Source: Candidatus Liptonbacteria bacterium (GTDB lineage: Bacteria > Patescibacteriota > Minisyncoccia > UBA6257 > 2-01-FULL-56-20). From it: 42,813 nucleotides of DNA. The notes under the pieces were generated by a model. That model was not told where the DNA came from and ran no database searches. It saw only the letters and a program-made list of their open reading frames with translations. Of this stretch, positions 1 to 6,639 are shown one piece after another. Made by a program: the position numbers and the translations under genes. The stretch covers positions 1 through 42,813 of the forward strand of contig JACQKT010000021.1 of the NCBI GenBank assembly GCA_016204355.1, given 5' to 3'. Position 1 is the stretch's first letter. Each line of letters begins with the position of its first letter.

Positions 1-68
1 CGGTAGCTCAGTGGTAGAGCGCTACCCTGAAGAGGTAGGCGTCGGGTGTTCGATTCACCCCCGCGGCA
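1..68 (+). tRNA. tRNA-Phe (GAA), 5' end cut by window edge
   Basis: The anticodon stem CTACC/GGTAG encloses the loop CTGAAGA, which places GAA at the anticodon position. The T arm (GGGTG, TTCGATT, CACCC) occupies 44-60, followed by the 3' acceptor strand CCGCGGC and discriminator A68. Only the last three bases of the 5' acceptor strand (CGG) lie in the window, so about four bases are missing. The 3' CCA is not encoded. Confidence 0.95.
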
Positions 69-109
69 CAAATATGCCCTCGTTGTTCCCTCCTTCGCTC
101 AAATTATAT

Positions 110-137
110 TTGAGCTTCGGAAGGGCAAGTGTATAAT
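110..137 (+). promoter_or_regulatory. Probable sigma-70-type promoter for tRNA-Arg
   Basis: A perfect -10 box TATAAT lies at 132-137, with TTGAGC at 110-115 as a -35 candidate and a 16-nt spacer. Transcription would start near 144, about 47 nt before tRNA-Arg. The -35 half falls in the arm of a hairpin (GCTCAAAT/TTTGAGC near 97-115) that could also end the tRNA-Phe transcript. A second hairpin, GCTCCGAT/ATCGGAGC at 161-181, lies in the leader. Confidence 0.45.
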
Positions 138-190
138 TTTCATTACAGCTTGCGCTTCGAAGCTCCGATATAAAATCGGAGCGAAGTAGC

Positions 191-262
191 GCCCTCGTAG
201 TTCAATGGATAGAACAAATCCGTCCTAAGGATAAAATGGGAGTTCGATTCTTCCCGAGGGCA
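191..262 (+). tRNA. tRNA-Arg (CCT)
   Basis: The acceptor strands GCCCTCG (191-197) and CGAGGGC (255-261) pair perfectly, with A262 as discriminator. The anticodon loop GTCCTAA gives CCT, reading the Arg codon AGG. The fifth pair of the anticodon stem is an A-A mismatch, which leaves four good pairs. The T loop TTCGATT is canonical. CCA is not encoded. Confidence 0.93.
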
Positions 263-266
263 CACT

Positions 267-301
267 AGATTTTCTTAGCGCTGAAAGCGGTTAGAAAATC
301 T
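267..301. repeat. Inverted repeat immediately 3' of tRNA-Arg
   Basis: The arms AGATTTTCT (267-275) and AGAAAATCT (293-301) enclose 17 nt. Allowing a 2-nt bulge, the pairing extends outward through GCACA/TGTGC and so reaches the last bases of the tRNA. The same core returns in the larger hairpin at 701-747. It may be a processing or termination hairpin or a small repeat family; no T-tract supports a standard terminator. Confidence 0.5.
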
Positions 302-354
302 TGTGCCCCGCTCGCCTCGCCGAAGCTCTGGCGAAGCGGGCAGAATGCGTGGCG

Positions 355-374
355 CCTGCCTGCCGGCAGGCAGG
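355..374. repeat. Perfect 20-bp palindrome, CCTGCCTGCC and its complement
   Basis: CCTGCCTGCC at 355-364 is followed directly by its exact reverse complement at 365-374. The half-site CCTGCCTGCC recurs at 35614-35623, fused to another dispersed repeat. From memory, similar palindromes are common in Parcubacteria-type genomes, where translation produces spurious PAGRQA peptides. No gene overlaps it here. Confidence 0.7.
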
Positions 375-381
375 TAACGAA

Positions 382-410
382 TTGCAAACTCACGATTACA
401 TTCGTACAAT
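382..410 (+). promoter_or_regulatory. Promoter for tRNA-Ser
   Basis: TTGCAA (382-387), a 17-nt spacer and TACAAT (405-410) fit a sigma-70-type promoter. Transcription would begin near 417, exactly at a 9-bp hairpin (418-426 with 430-438, loop GAT). A second inverted repeat, AGGAACTGT/ACAGTTCCT (441-449 with 467-475), lies just before the tRNA and may act in 5' processing. Confidence 0.5.
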
Positions 411-478
411 TCTAACGTGTCCCGCCGATGGCGGGACATAAGGAACTGTAATCTCGTTAAACTCGAACAGTTCCTAAT

Positions 479-565
479 GGAGGCGTGGCAGAGTGGTCTA
501 ACGCGCCGCACTCGAAATGCGGTTGGGGAGAAATCCCCTCAGAGGTTCGAATCCTCTCGCCTCCG
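479..565 (+). tRNA. tRNA-Ser (CGA)
   Basis: The acceptor strands GGAGGCG (479-485) and CGCCTCC (558-564) pair, with G565 as discriminator. The anticodon arm CCGCA/TGCGG encloses CTCGAAA, giving CGA for the Ser codon UCG. A long variable arm (GGGGAGAAATCCCC) is typical of class II tRNAs. The T arm AGAGG/CCTCT with TTCGAAT is canonical. CCA is not encoded. Confidence 0.95.
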
Positions 566-865
566 CCCTGGACGAAAGGGAAATCCTGTTGTGAGTTCTC
601 CGCCTTTATCCACCCGTGGCGCGGACTACGGCGGACAGGGAATCTCACCTCCTCCGCACTGGATAGAAATATAAATTAACAAATAAATCCTCTACCCTCC
701 GCACTTAGAAAATCTTAACGAAGAATGAGTTTAGATTTTCTAAGTGCCTCATCGAGCCTGAAGACTCTTCAGAGCCTGAACGGCCCGAGCGAGTCCGCTG
801 GGCGGACGACGAGGGACAAACAATACTTTTTATCGGGTGACCCGAGTACTTCAATAAGATAGAAA
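566..865. other. Noncoding stretch between tRNA-Ser and the B12 operon
   Basis: No convincing gene is present; the open frames run through the tRNA or lack protein-like composition. It holds a 15-bp inverted repeat at 701-747 and a small GC-rich hairpin near 795-805. It separates converging transcription units, the tRNAs on plus and the DUF4430/DUF6580 operon on minus. Confidence 0.6.
701..747. repeat. 15-bp perfect inverted repeat
   Basis: GCACTTAGAAAATCT (701-715) pairs exactly with AGATTTTCTAAGTGC (733-747) across a 17-nt loop. The inner core AGATTTTCT matches the repeat at 267-301. It sits between convergent units and could serve as a bidirectional stop or RNA-stability hairpin, although neither side has a T-tract. 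Confidence 0.6.
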
Positions 866-1423
866 TTATACCTTCTCCAAATAAATCTTTTCGGACGAAG
901 CGCGAAGTTTAAGTTTTTGCGAAAAAGCCAGAGCAAGCTCGTAAGCTCCGAAAAGAATTGCGGAATAAACAACATCTCCTATGAGCATATTCTTGAAGAA
1001 CGGCAAAGCCATGGCAAAAGATTCAAGTAATCCGGCAGCCGAACGTTCGTACATCGTTCCGAATTGCCAAACCGCCCAGTTGGTAAGAACAAAGAAAAAC
1101 GCCGATGAAGACGCCGCTCCGAGCAGAACGCTTACTGCAGTCTTATGTTTGCGGACGAGAAGCCCGATAAGGCTGGCAACGGCGAATCCGGCATAAACCG
1201 AAAGCATTATCCGCAAATCGTAAAAGCCGATGAATAAATCGGATATCAGCATTGTAGCGCCGACGGTGAAAAGCGAATATCTGATGCCGAAATAAACCGA
1301 GGCGAAAAGAGATATTGCCACTATCGGGGTCATATTCCAGGCATGAGGCATGAAACGGCTGGCAACTCCGGCGGCGATCAGCAAGAAAATTATCAGAAAC
1401 GAGAATTTTTTGGACATTTTCAT
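866..1423 (-). CDS. DUF6580-family membrane protein, ECF-type S component, putative corrinoid transporter
   Basis: A 185-residue protein with about five or six hydrophobic segments. It matches my recollection of the DUF6580 pattern: an N-terminal helix ending RFMPHAWNMTP, then ISDLFIGF, then FFFVLTNWAVW, and ALPFFKNMLIGD toward the C terminus. Proteins of this size and shape resemble substrate-binding S components of ECF transporters, which need a shared ATPase and T module encoded elsewhere. Its start overlaps the stop of the upstream gene (ATGA), so translation is probably coupled. Because the operon is led by a cobalamin riboswitch and encodes two transcobalamin-like proteins, I infer that it imports B12 or a corrinoid. 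A BtuM-type B12 transporter is the obvious comparison, although this protein contains no cysteine. The family call is fairly firm; the substrate is inferred from context. Confidence 0.8.
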   Translation of the reverse strand: MKMSKKFSFLIIFLLIAAGVASRFMPHAWNMTPIVAISLFASVYFGIRYSLFTVGATMLISDLFIGFYDLRIMLSVYAGFAVASLIGLLVRKHKTAVSVLLGAASSSAFFFVLTNWAVWQFGTMYERSAAGLLESFAMALPFFKNMLIGDVVYSAILFGAYELALAFSQKLKLRASSEKIYLEKV

Positions 1424-3609
1424 ATAACCGATAGGACTATGGAAACTAGTTTCGACACAAATGAACTAAATGCATTCGCCGTAAAACTTATTAGATTATA
1501 ACCGAAAGAAATGATGTTTGCTAAGCTGGATTTCTCCCGTTTATCCGGCTGAGTTGAAGATTCCAAAACCAGAATCGGTCGGGTGTCGGCTTGCTCCTCT
1601 GCAAAATCGCTCTTCGGCGCCGGCTGGGCGGGGCTGGATTTAATTTCCGCAACGTTTGATTTTGGAACAATGCTCTCCAGTTGAGGCGTTGATGTTGCCG
1701 TTATAGAGGAAACAACGTTTTCAATTATTTCAGCCGACGAAGTAGAACTTTCTGTCGGAATCGTTGTTGAGGCGGAAACGGCCACGGAAGAAGTTCCGTT
1801 TTGATTTTGCGAACCTCCTCCGGAAGAGCCCGGAACGGAAACAACTGGAGACGTCGCCGGGGCCGGTTTCGCGAAAGAATGAAGCAAATCCCACCAGGTT
1901 TTATTGAGTGCCGCGGGAATCGCATAAGATGTCGCCCATATTCTTGAATTCAAATCCGTTGACGTGCTTTCAATCCCCCCGTCGGCGGCTTGCAAAGAAT
2001 AAAGATAATCGTAAGGAGTGCTGTAATTTTTCGTCCAGTTCAACTCCGGTTCGCGAAGCGCCGTTATCGCCTGTGCTGCCCAGCTTGTCGAATAGCTTGT
2101 TCCGAATCCCCCGTCGGAATTCTGATGTGCGGCCAAATATGCCCGCGCCCTCGATATTGCACCGGGAACATCCGCGCCCGACGTGTTTTGCGAAAGCACC
2201 TGAATGGCGGCGGCCGTTAAATCCACGCTGTCTTCCCACGAACCGTTTATTAGCTGCTTACTTAAAACAAACGAATTAATTTTTTGGATAATCTCGTCCC
2301 CACCATAAGAATAGCCTGCCCTTACAAGCGGAAATAGTGCGAATATGTCGTCATTGACAAGCCCCGCGTCGCCGACCTGTGTTCCGTCGAACTTGTCGAT
2401 TATTTTTTGAATGTAATCCGCCGATGCGCCGCTGTACGGATTTATTCCCAAAGCCATAAGCGCCATGGCGTGTCTTTCGTAATCCGTCACGGCCGACATT
2501 CCACTGTTTGCCGATTTCAAATATTCCGCCAAATTAGCAATCGAGCCTCCGGAGCCACCGGCAAGCGCGATTGCCACCCAGTCGGTGTAAAGAAGCGGAC
2601 CGAAAGAGCCGTTTTCCAGCTGATGCGAAAAAAGGAACTGCTGGGCTTTGTTTACGTCGACATTGTGATGAACGACGACCCCGCCCTCGCCCCCGCCACC
2701 CGCAGAAACCGCCGGCGCGATTTGATGGGCTTCCACAACAAGCAAGTCCGTTGTCGGAAAATAAAAATCTTCCTGAAGGCCGACTTGGTACGTTCCGGTT
2801 GCGTTCAAAGTAAAAGCAGCCTGGCCGTTTTTGTCTGCCGTAGACGTGGCTATCTCTATCGGAGCAAACGGATTGTCCGGATTCTGCTGCACAACGCCGA
2901 TTGTAAGGCCGGGAGTGGGATTATAAGAGTCGCTTGAAGGAACGTAGATTTCGGCCGTCGCGGTAACCGGCGAACCTACATTTATGGTTGAAGACGAAAG
3001 AGAAACGCGCCTGGGATAGCCGTAAAAGAAAAATATGTTTTCGCCTCCCGCCAAAAGATACGAGTCCGCTCCGAATCCCGGAACATTGCCATTAACTGCA
3101 TATTGCCAGTTGTCGCAAGCTTCATCGGTTGCCGTAATGCACTTTACATAAAACGCGCTGAAAGAAGCGAAGTATTGGAGATTCGATATCGAAAATTCCG
3201 GTTGCGCCGCATCTGCCGAAACAAGCGCCGCCAGTATGCTTGCCGCCTTGATTTCCACAGATGTTCCGTCCGTGGCGATGACTGTCGTCGTCGCCGTATC
3301 GGAATCGGGAACGGCTACCTCTCCGCTCCAGATTACCGAAGCTCCGTTTCTGATGTTGAACGTTGCCGAGCGAACGGTGGTCGTTGCGTCCGATATTGTT
3401 GACGTAGAGTCAATCGGGTCGGTCGACGTGGCCGTCGAAGTCGTGTTGTCCAACAATATCGGGGTTGATGTTGAATTGTTCGTCTGGTCGGTGGAACTTG
3501 AAGTCGAAGTGGAATCATCGGCAAAAACCGGAGAATAAAACAAAGCAAAGACGGCAAACGAAATCAAACAAACGCCGCGCAATTTGAAGTTTTTTGTGGA
3601 TATTTTCAT
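1420..3609 (-). CDS. Secreted DUF4430 plus alpha/alpha-barrel protein, transcobalamin/intrinsic-factor-like
   Basis: A 729-residue surface protein. A signal peptide (residues 1-30, ending in FADD) is followed by a Ser/Thr-rich stretch (31-80) and a DUF4430-like domain (about 80-197; W168, NG and the aromatic run FFFYG). A beta-sandwich-like segment follows (200-297). Residues 315-575 contain repeats of the terpenoid-cyclase/prenyltransferase type (QQFLFSHQLENGSFG, YLAAHQNSDGGFG, YLYSLQAADGGI). A low-complexity region and a hydrophobic C-terminal helix (about 696-729) probably anchor it to the membrane. Vertebrate transcobalamin and intrinsic factor combine the same two folds, an alpha6/alpha6 barrel and a DUF4430-type beta domain, but in the opposite order. 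With the riboswitch upstream, I infer a B12-binding surface receptor. It begins 7 nt after the preceding gene. Confidence 0.78.
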   Translation of the reverse strand: MKISTKNFKLRGVCLISFAVFALFYSPVFADDSTSTSSSTDQTNNSTSTPILLDNTTSTATSTDPIDSTSTISDATTTVRSATFNIRNGASVIWSGEVAVPDSDTATTTVIATDGTSVEIKAASILAALVSADAAQPEFSISNLQYFASFSAFYVKCITATDEACDNWQYAVNGNVPGFGADSYLLAGGENIFFFYGYPRRVSLSSSTINVGSPVTATAEIYVPSSDSYNPTPGLTIGVVQQNPDNPFAPIEIATSTADKNGQAAFTLNATGTYQVGLQEDFYFPTTDLLVVEAHQIAPAVSAGGGGEGGVVVHHNVDVNKAQQFLFSHQLENGSFGPLLYTDWVAIALAGGSGGSIANLAEYLKSANSGMSAVTDYERHAMALMALGINPYSGASADYIQKIIDKFDGTQVGDAGLVNDDIFALFPLVRAGYSYGGDEIIQKINSFVLSKQLINGSWEDSVDLTAAAIQVLSQNTSGADVPGAISRARAYLAAHQNSDGGFGTSYSTSWAAQAITALREPELNWTKNYSTPYDYLYSLQAADGGIESTSTDLNSRIWATSYAIPAALNKTWWDLLHSFAKPAPATSPVVSVPGSSGGGSQNQNGTSSVAVSASTTIPTESSTSSAEIIENVVSSITATSTPQLESIVPKSNVAEIKSSPAQPAPKSDFAEEQADTRPILVLESSTQPDKREKSSLANIISFGYNLISFTANAFSSFVSKLVSIVLSVI

Positions 3610-3616
3610 GGTTTAA

Positions 3617-4159
3617 TTACAATTTTTCATATTTCCATTCGACCGAATCGCCAGACTGGAGTTCGTATTGTGAAGCACCGACGTTCGAATATTTTCCGTT
3701 GACATAGAGCGTCCAATACTTGCCTCCGGAATTCGGGACGTTGTTTATTTCCCGGACGAAATATCCGATACCGGAATAATATTGGCTTTTGAAAGTGAAA
3801 TCGGTTGTGGACGCCAACTTTTCCATCAAATCATAAACGGTTGAACTCGCGGACATTTCTCCCGAGTAAGAAAACTTTTCCGCAACGAACGAAACTTGTA
3901 TTTTTTTGGCATCCGAATTAACGGCGTTATAATTTTCCGATTCAACCGCGGCGGGCGCCGAAACATTTCCGGCAATTTCGGATGTTTCGGGCTTTGCCGA
4001 ACCGACAACCTGCGGAAAATTTTCTACGGCGCTCGCTATTTCGCTTTGCCGTTGCATCGCGGTAATCGCGCCCGAATAATACTTCGTTCCGAAAAAAATC
4101 AGAAAGACAGCCGAAATCGCGCATACGGAAACGAGAATTATGAATAATTTTTTCTTCAT
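3617..4159 (-). CDS. DUF4430 (transcobalamin C-terminal-like) membrane-anchored protein
   Basis: A 180-residue protein with an N-terminal signal anchor (MKKKLFIILV to about residue 24), a linker of about 60 residues, and one DUF4430-like domain (about 85-180) ending YWTLYVNGKYSNVG...GDSVEWKYEKL. I chose the ATG at 4159 because it starts a textbook signal segment; a TTG at 4192 would add 11 residues that overlap the terminator hairpin. It is the first gene of the operon and lies directly behind the cobalamin riboswitch and its terminator. Its domain corresponds to the beta domain of transcobalamin, which covers bound B12, so it may hand B12 to the next two products. Binding has not been shown. 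Confidence 0.78.
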   Translation of the reverse strand: MKKKLFIILVSVCAISAVFLIFFGTKYYSGAITAMQRQSEIASAVENFPQVVGSAKPETSEIAGNVSAPAAVESENYNAVNSDAKKIQVSFVAEKFSYSGEMSASSTVYDLMEKLASTTDFTFKSQYYSGIGYFVREINNVPNSGGKYWTLYVNGKYSNVGASQYELQSGDSVEWKYEKL

Positions 4160-4164
4160 GAAAC

Positions 4165-4185
4165 AAAAAATCCGCCCCGGGCGGA
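4165..4185 (-). terminator. Intrinsic terminator of the riboswitch expression platform
   Basis: On the minus strand, TCCGCC-CGG-GGCGGA is followed at once by six T residues; only five bases separate the T-tract from the ATG at 4159. A stretch GGAAGT in the upstream leader (around 4226) can pair with ACTTCC that abuts the terminator stem, forming a possible antiterminator. This fits transcriptional OFF control by the aptamer. It leaves no room for an ordinary Shine-Dalgarno site after the hairpin. Confidence 0.75.
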
Positions 4186-4224
4186 AGTTCAATATCGTCG
4201 ATATTGGATAAGCCGAAAAGGCCT

Positions 4225-4370
4225 ACTTCCTGCTCGGGAAACTATGCTATTTGATGACCGGGCTTGTTCCTTATCCTTCGATAAACTCAGGATCTGGACT
4301 TTACCGTTGCGGCACAGCGGAGGAATCTAACCTCGCTTCCTGTCCTTTTTGGACTCGAGCCTTTGCTCGA
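4225..4370 (-). promoter_or_regulatory. Cobalamin (B12) riboswitch aptamer
   Basis: Read on the minus strand, 4345 to 4296 contains GGAAGC, GGTTAGATTCC and CGCTGTGCCGCAACGGTAAA in the order and spacing of the conserved cobalamin-riboswitch core. AAGCCCGG (about 4258-4265) matches the first half of the B12 box; the second half (TCATCAAATAGC) departs from the usual ACCTGCC. Between core and box, where short forms carry a variable stem, lies a hairpin (ATCCT/AGGAT, 4272-4292). Two hairpins precede the core (CGAGC/GCTCG and GTCC/GGAC). A terminator follows, and the downstream genes encode transcobalamin-like proteins and an S component. The sequence match and the gene context support each other. 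Confidence 0.85.
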
Positions 4371-4373
4371 CAA

Positions 4374-4402
4374 ATAACACTAAGGGGATTTTATGCGGAC
4401 AA
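4374..4402 (-). promoter_or_regulatory. Candidate promoter of the B12 operon
   Basis: On the minus strand, TTGTCC (4397-4402), a 17-nt gap and TGTTAT (4374-4379) would start RNA at about 4367, just before the first riboswitch hairpin. The -10 match is moderate. It lies directly after the terminator of the preceding unit. Confidence 0.35.
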
Positions 4403-4427
4403 AAAGCCCGGCGTCAATTGCCGGGCT
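4401..4427 (-). terminator. Intrinsic terminator
   Basis: The minus strand reads AGCCCGGC, a 7-nt loop, GCCGGGCT, then a run of T. The 8-bp GC-rich stem with T-tract is a strong terminator for transcription coming from the membrane-protein gene at 4767-5210. It insulates the riboswitch operon. Confidence 0.8.
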
Positions 4428-4766
4428 GTGGATAAATTCGGGCTTGTACCTTTACGTCTTTATTCCCCAGTCAGCAATTCGCCCGAAAACACGCTATCAA
4501 ATTCCCCGGCGAGGAATTTGCGCTCGCTCTCGACCTCGCTCGCGCCGCTCGTGTTTTTTGAGGAAGCTCTCGGAGGTGAAAAAGCTTGGTATCCGCAAGG
4601 ATTTTTTCGCCGAGAGGCAGCGGGTGTACGCCGCAGGAGTGTACGAACCGCGATTCCGAAAAAAGCACGAGGCGGCGCACCATGCCCGCTCGGCCTGCGA
4701 GACGATTTTTGCGCGAATTGCTGGGGGTATATAAAAACAAAGCTAAGATTTTTATAAGTAATCAGA
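4428..4766. other. 339-nt GC-rich noncoding stretch of unknown nature
   Basis: This is the 3' side of the membrane-protein gene, up to its terminator. It contains hairpins (for example AAATTCC/GGAATTT at 4499-4519) and purine/pyrimidine-biased runs. Open frames exist on both strands but show no recognisable protein, no start signal and no family motif. I could not match it to RNase P RNA, tmRNA, SRP RNA or 6S RNA by their conserved segments. Confidence 0.5.
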
Positions 4767-5210
4767 TTAAGGATTACCCATTTTCCTGAACCACTTGCCG
4801 CGTTCGGTCTTTGCCGAATAATAAAGCGCGGTCAGAAAAAGAAATGCCAGAAGTTGGTTTGTCCAAAAGTACCATATTTGCTGTTCGTAAAAACCGAAAG
4901 CCGAGATCGCTTCCAGTTCGAAAAATAATATTCCATAAATTGATATGACAACGTTCAGAAGTGCCACCCAGCGGTGTTCGGGATTTGTAAACCCAGCTAC
5001 CAATCCGAGGAAAATCATCGCCACTATGTAATTTGAGACAGGGGTACGAATGAAATCTTTGAAAAACGGAAGAGTAATAAGTGTTATTACGGCAATCGCA
5101 AAAAAAATTTTTCTGACATTGTCCCCGTAATAGTGCAAAAGATGGTGGGGCCGTTTCCATACTCCCGCCTCGCGCCCTGTATCCGAAGAACTGCTTTCGA
5201 AATTGTTCAT
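4767..5210 (-). CDS. Small integral membrane protein, function unknown
   Basis: A 147-residue protein with a polar N terminus containing the motif RPHHLLHYYGDNVRKIF, then four hydrophobic segments (about 36-50, 58-76, 82-100 and 110-130) and a basic tail. I recall similar short four-helix proteins from CPR genomes but know no function. A perfect TATAAT lies only 7 nt before the ATG, so it may have its own promoter and a leaderless mRNA. It follows the SDR gene by 20 nt, and a strong terminator lies 340 nt downstream. Confidence 0.75.
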   Translation of the reverse strand: MNNFESSSSDTGREAGVWKRPHHLLHYYGDNVRKIFFAIAVITLITLPFFKDFIRTPVSNYIVAMIFLGLVAGFTNPEHRWVALLNVVISIYGILFFELEAISAFGFYEQQIWYFWTNQLLAFLFLTALYYSAKTERGKWFRKMGNP

Positions 5211-5217
5211 TGGTTTT

Positions 5218-5223
5218 ATTATA
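5218..5223 (-). promoter_or_regulatory. -10 box 7 nt before the ATG of the membrane-protein gene
   Basis: The minus strand has a perfect TATAAT followed by AAAACCA and ATG. No clear -35 box is seen. The spacing would put the transcript start at or next to the start codon (leaderless). Confidence 0.45.
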
Positions 5224-5230
5224 AACCCTT

Positions 5231-5992
5231 TTAATCCGATAGCCAGCCGCCATCGACGTAAATTGTGGAGCCGGTTATATAACTTGCTTCTTCCGAAGAA
5301 AGAAAAACTACGACTGACGCAATTTCTTCCGCTTTACCCATTCTCTTCAAAGGAATTTTATTCAGAAAATAATCCATCGCCTCTTTCGCCATGTTCGCTG
5401 AACTGGCCATTGGTGTATCAATCGCGCCCGGGGCTATCGCGTTAACGTTTATTCCGAGCGGCGCAAACTCATCTGCAAGGGTTTCCGTCATTCCGAGAAC
5501 TCCCCCTTTCGATGCGGTATAGTGGACTCCTCCGGAAATTCCTATTCCCACCTGTCCCGATGCTATCGATGCGATATTTATAATCCTTCCCCATTTGTTT
5601 TTCGCCATTTCCCTGGCAGCGCGCTGGGCGCACAAAAATTGTCCTTTCAGATTTATGTGTATGGTTCTTTCCCATTCTTCTTCCGTCAAATCAAGTGCGG
5701 GTTTCGGTTCGTAAATTCCCGCATTATTCACAAGGATATCCAAACGCCCGAAACATTTTATCGCTTCGTCGAAAACGGAGTTGACCTCCGCTACGTTGGA
5801 AACATCCATTTTGAAAGCGACGGCTTGCCCTCCTTTGGCTGTTATTTCATTTACAACGGCCTGGCATTCTCCCAGATTTATGTCGGTAACAGCCACGGCA
5901 GCTCCTTGCGAAGAAAGCGCCAGGGAATCGGCTTTCCCCATTCCTCTTCTGGCTCCTGTCACCAATGCAACTTTACCGGACAAGTCAAACAT
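5231..5992 (-). CDS. Short-chain dehydrogenase/reductase (classical SDR, FabG-like)
   Basis: A 253-residue classical SDR. Visible features are the NAD(P)-binding TGARRGMG (12-19), the NNAG motif (89-92), the catalytic Asn of HINLKG (114), Ser near 142-145, and Tyr158-x3-Lys162. The C terminus reads ITGSTIYVDGG, as in FabG and glucose-dehydrogenase-like members. The Asp of VTDINL (37) suggests a preference for NAD over NADP. No fatty-acid synthesis genes are nearby and CPR bacteria usually lack that pathway, so the substrate may be a sugar or other alcohol. It probably has its own promoter: TGTTATAAT ends 6 nt before the ATG. Confidence 0.9.
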   Translation of the reverse strand: MFDLSGKVALVTGARRGMGKADSLALSSQGAAVAVTDINLGECQAVVNEITAKGGQAVAFKMDVSNVAEVNSVFDEAIKCFGRLDILVNNAGIYEPKPALDLTEEEWERTIHINLKGQFLCAQRAAREMAKNKWGRIINIASIASGQVGIGISGGVHYTASKGGVLGMTETLADEFAPLGINVNAIAPGAIDTPMASSANMAKEAMDYFLNKIPLKRMGKAEEIASVVVFLSSEEASYITGSTIYVDGGWLSD

Positions 5993-5998
5993 GCCGGT

Positions 5999-6007
5999 AT
6001 TATAACA
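5999..6007 (-). promoter_or_regulatory. Extended -10 promoter, probably leaderless SDR mRNA
   Basis: The minus strand reads TGTTATAAT, an extended -10 element (TGn-TATAAT), followed by ACCGGC and the ATG of the SDR. The six-base gap puts the start site at the initiation codon. Confidence 0.5.
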
Positions 6008-6032
6008 TTTTCTGCTTTAGTTATTTCCTAGC

Positions 6033-6539
6033 CTATTGAGATTCAACTTTCAGAAGCTCCACGGTAAAGTACAATGTCGCGTTCGGAGGGATAATCTGCT
6101 CGCCATACTCCGGAGGTGGATATCCGTTGGGACCGTAGCCGAGTTCCGGCGGGATAGTGAGCTCTCTTTTCCCGCCGACCTTCATCCCGGCAAGTCCCAA
6201 ATCCCATCCTCTTATCACATCTCCTTGCCCAAGAGTAAAAGAAAACGGTTCTCTTCTGTCGTAGGAACTGTCGAACTTTTTGCCGTTATCCAGTGTGCCT
6301 GTGTAATTGACCGTTATTTTATATCCCGCTTTCGTTTCCGCTCCCGTTCCGACAACAATGTCTTTTATTTTGAAATTTTCCATAATTTTTGCCAGTTCCT
6401 GTTCCGCTTCTTCGGCAAGTTTTTTCTGGGCATCGACCGAATCGTTTGATATCTTGCCGCTGTACCATGAACCGCCCCACAAAATCGCCGCGGCAATGAG
6501 TACGAAAACTATAATGGCGGGCAGTGATAATTTTTCCAT
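6033..6539 (-). CDS. FKBP-type peptidyl-prolyl cis-trans isomerase, membrane-anchored
   Basis: A 168-residue protein with an N-terminal membrane anchor (about 7-24), a short charged helix (35-55) and one FKBP domain (about 58-168). The family's active-site residues are visible: VNYTGTL (Tyr79), FDSS (Phe89, Asp90), GQGDVIRGW (Val108, Ile109, Trp112), PPELGYG (Tyr135) and LYFTVELL at the end. It catalyses proline isomerisation, presumably in folding of exported proteins outside the membrane. Its neighbours are the SDR downstream and a short repeat-filled spacer upstream. Confidence 0.95.
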   Translation of the reverse strand: MEKLSLPAIIVFVLIAAAILWGGSWYSGKISNDSVDAQKKLAEEAEQELAKIMENFKIKDIVVGTGAETKAGYKITVNYTGTLDNGKKFDSSYDRREPFSFTLGQGDVIRGWDLGLAGMKVGGKRELTIPPELGYGPNGYPPPEYGEQIIPPNATLYFTVELLKVESQ

Positions 6540-6563
6540 AATTTTAGTATGCGAATGCCTTTG

Positions 6564-6590
6564 CGACCCATTCGACTAACGCTCAGGGTC
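6564..6590. repeat. Dispersed short repeat, copy A (spacer)
   Basis: CGACCCATTCGAC, four variable bases, then GCTCAGGGTC. It matches the copies at 26473-26498 and 35621-35646 apart from a longer centre. It lies between the FKBP gene and the secreted-protein gene. Confidence 0.65.
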
Positions 6591-6609
6591 GCCCTGGGTG
6601 AAATTGAAG

Positions 6610-6629
6610 GCGAATGGGCACATGCGAAT
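6610..6629. repeat. Second dispersed repeat, GCGAATGGGCACATGCGAAT
   Basis: A 20-nt word that recurs with one difference, in the opposite orientation, at 19727-19746. The nearby word AGTATGCGAAT (about 6547-6557) is also shared with that locus. Both copies lie in spacers. Confidence 0.55.
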
Positions 6630-6639
6630 TATTTTTGCA

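Noticed and set aside
417-679. Open frames around tRNA-Ser on both strands
   Set aside because: They read through the tRNA and its hairpins; the tRNA explains the sequence.
4251-4757. 168-codon open frame on the plus strand
   Set aside because: It runs antisense through the cobalamin riboswitch and a strong terminator, has no start signal, and its composition does not look like a protein.
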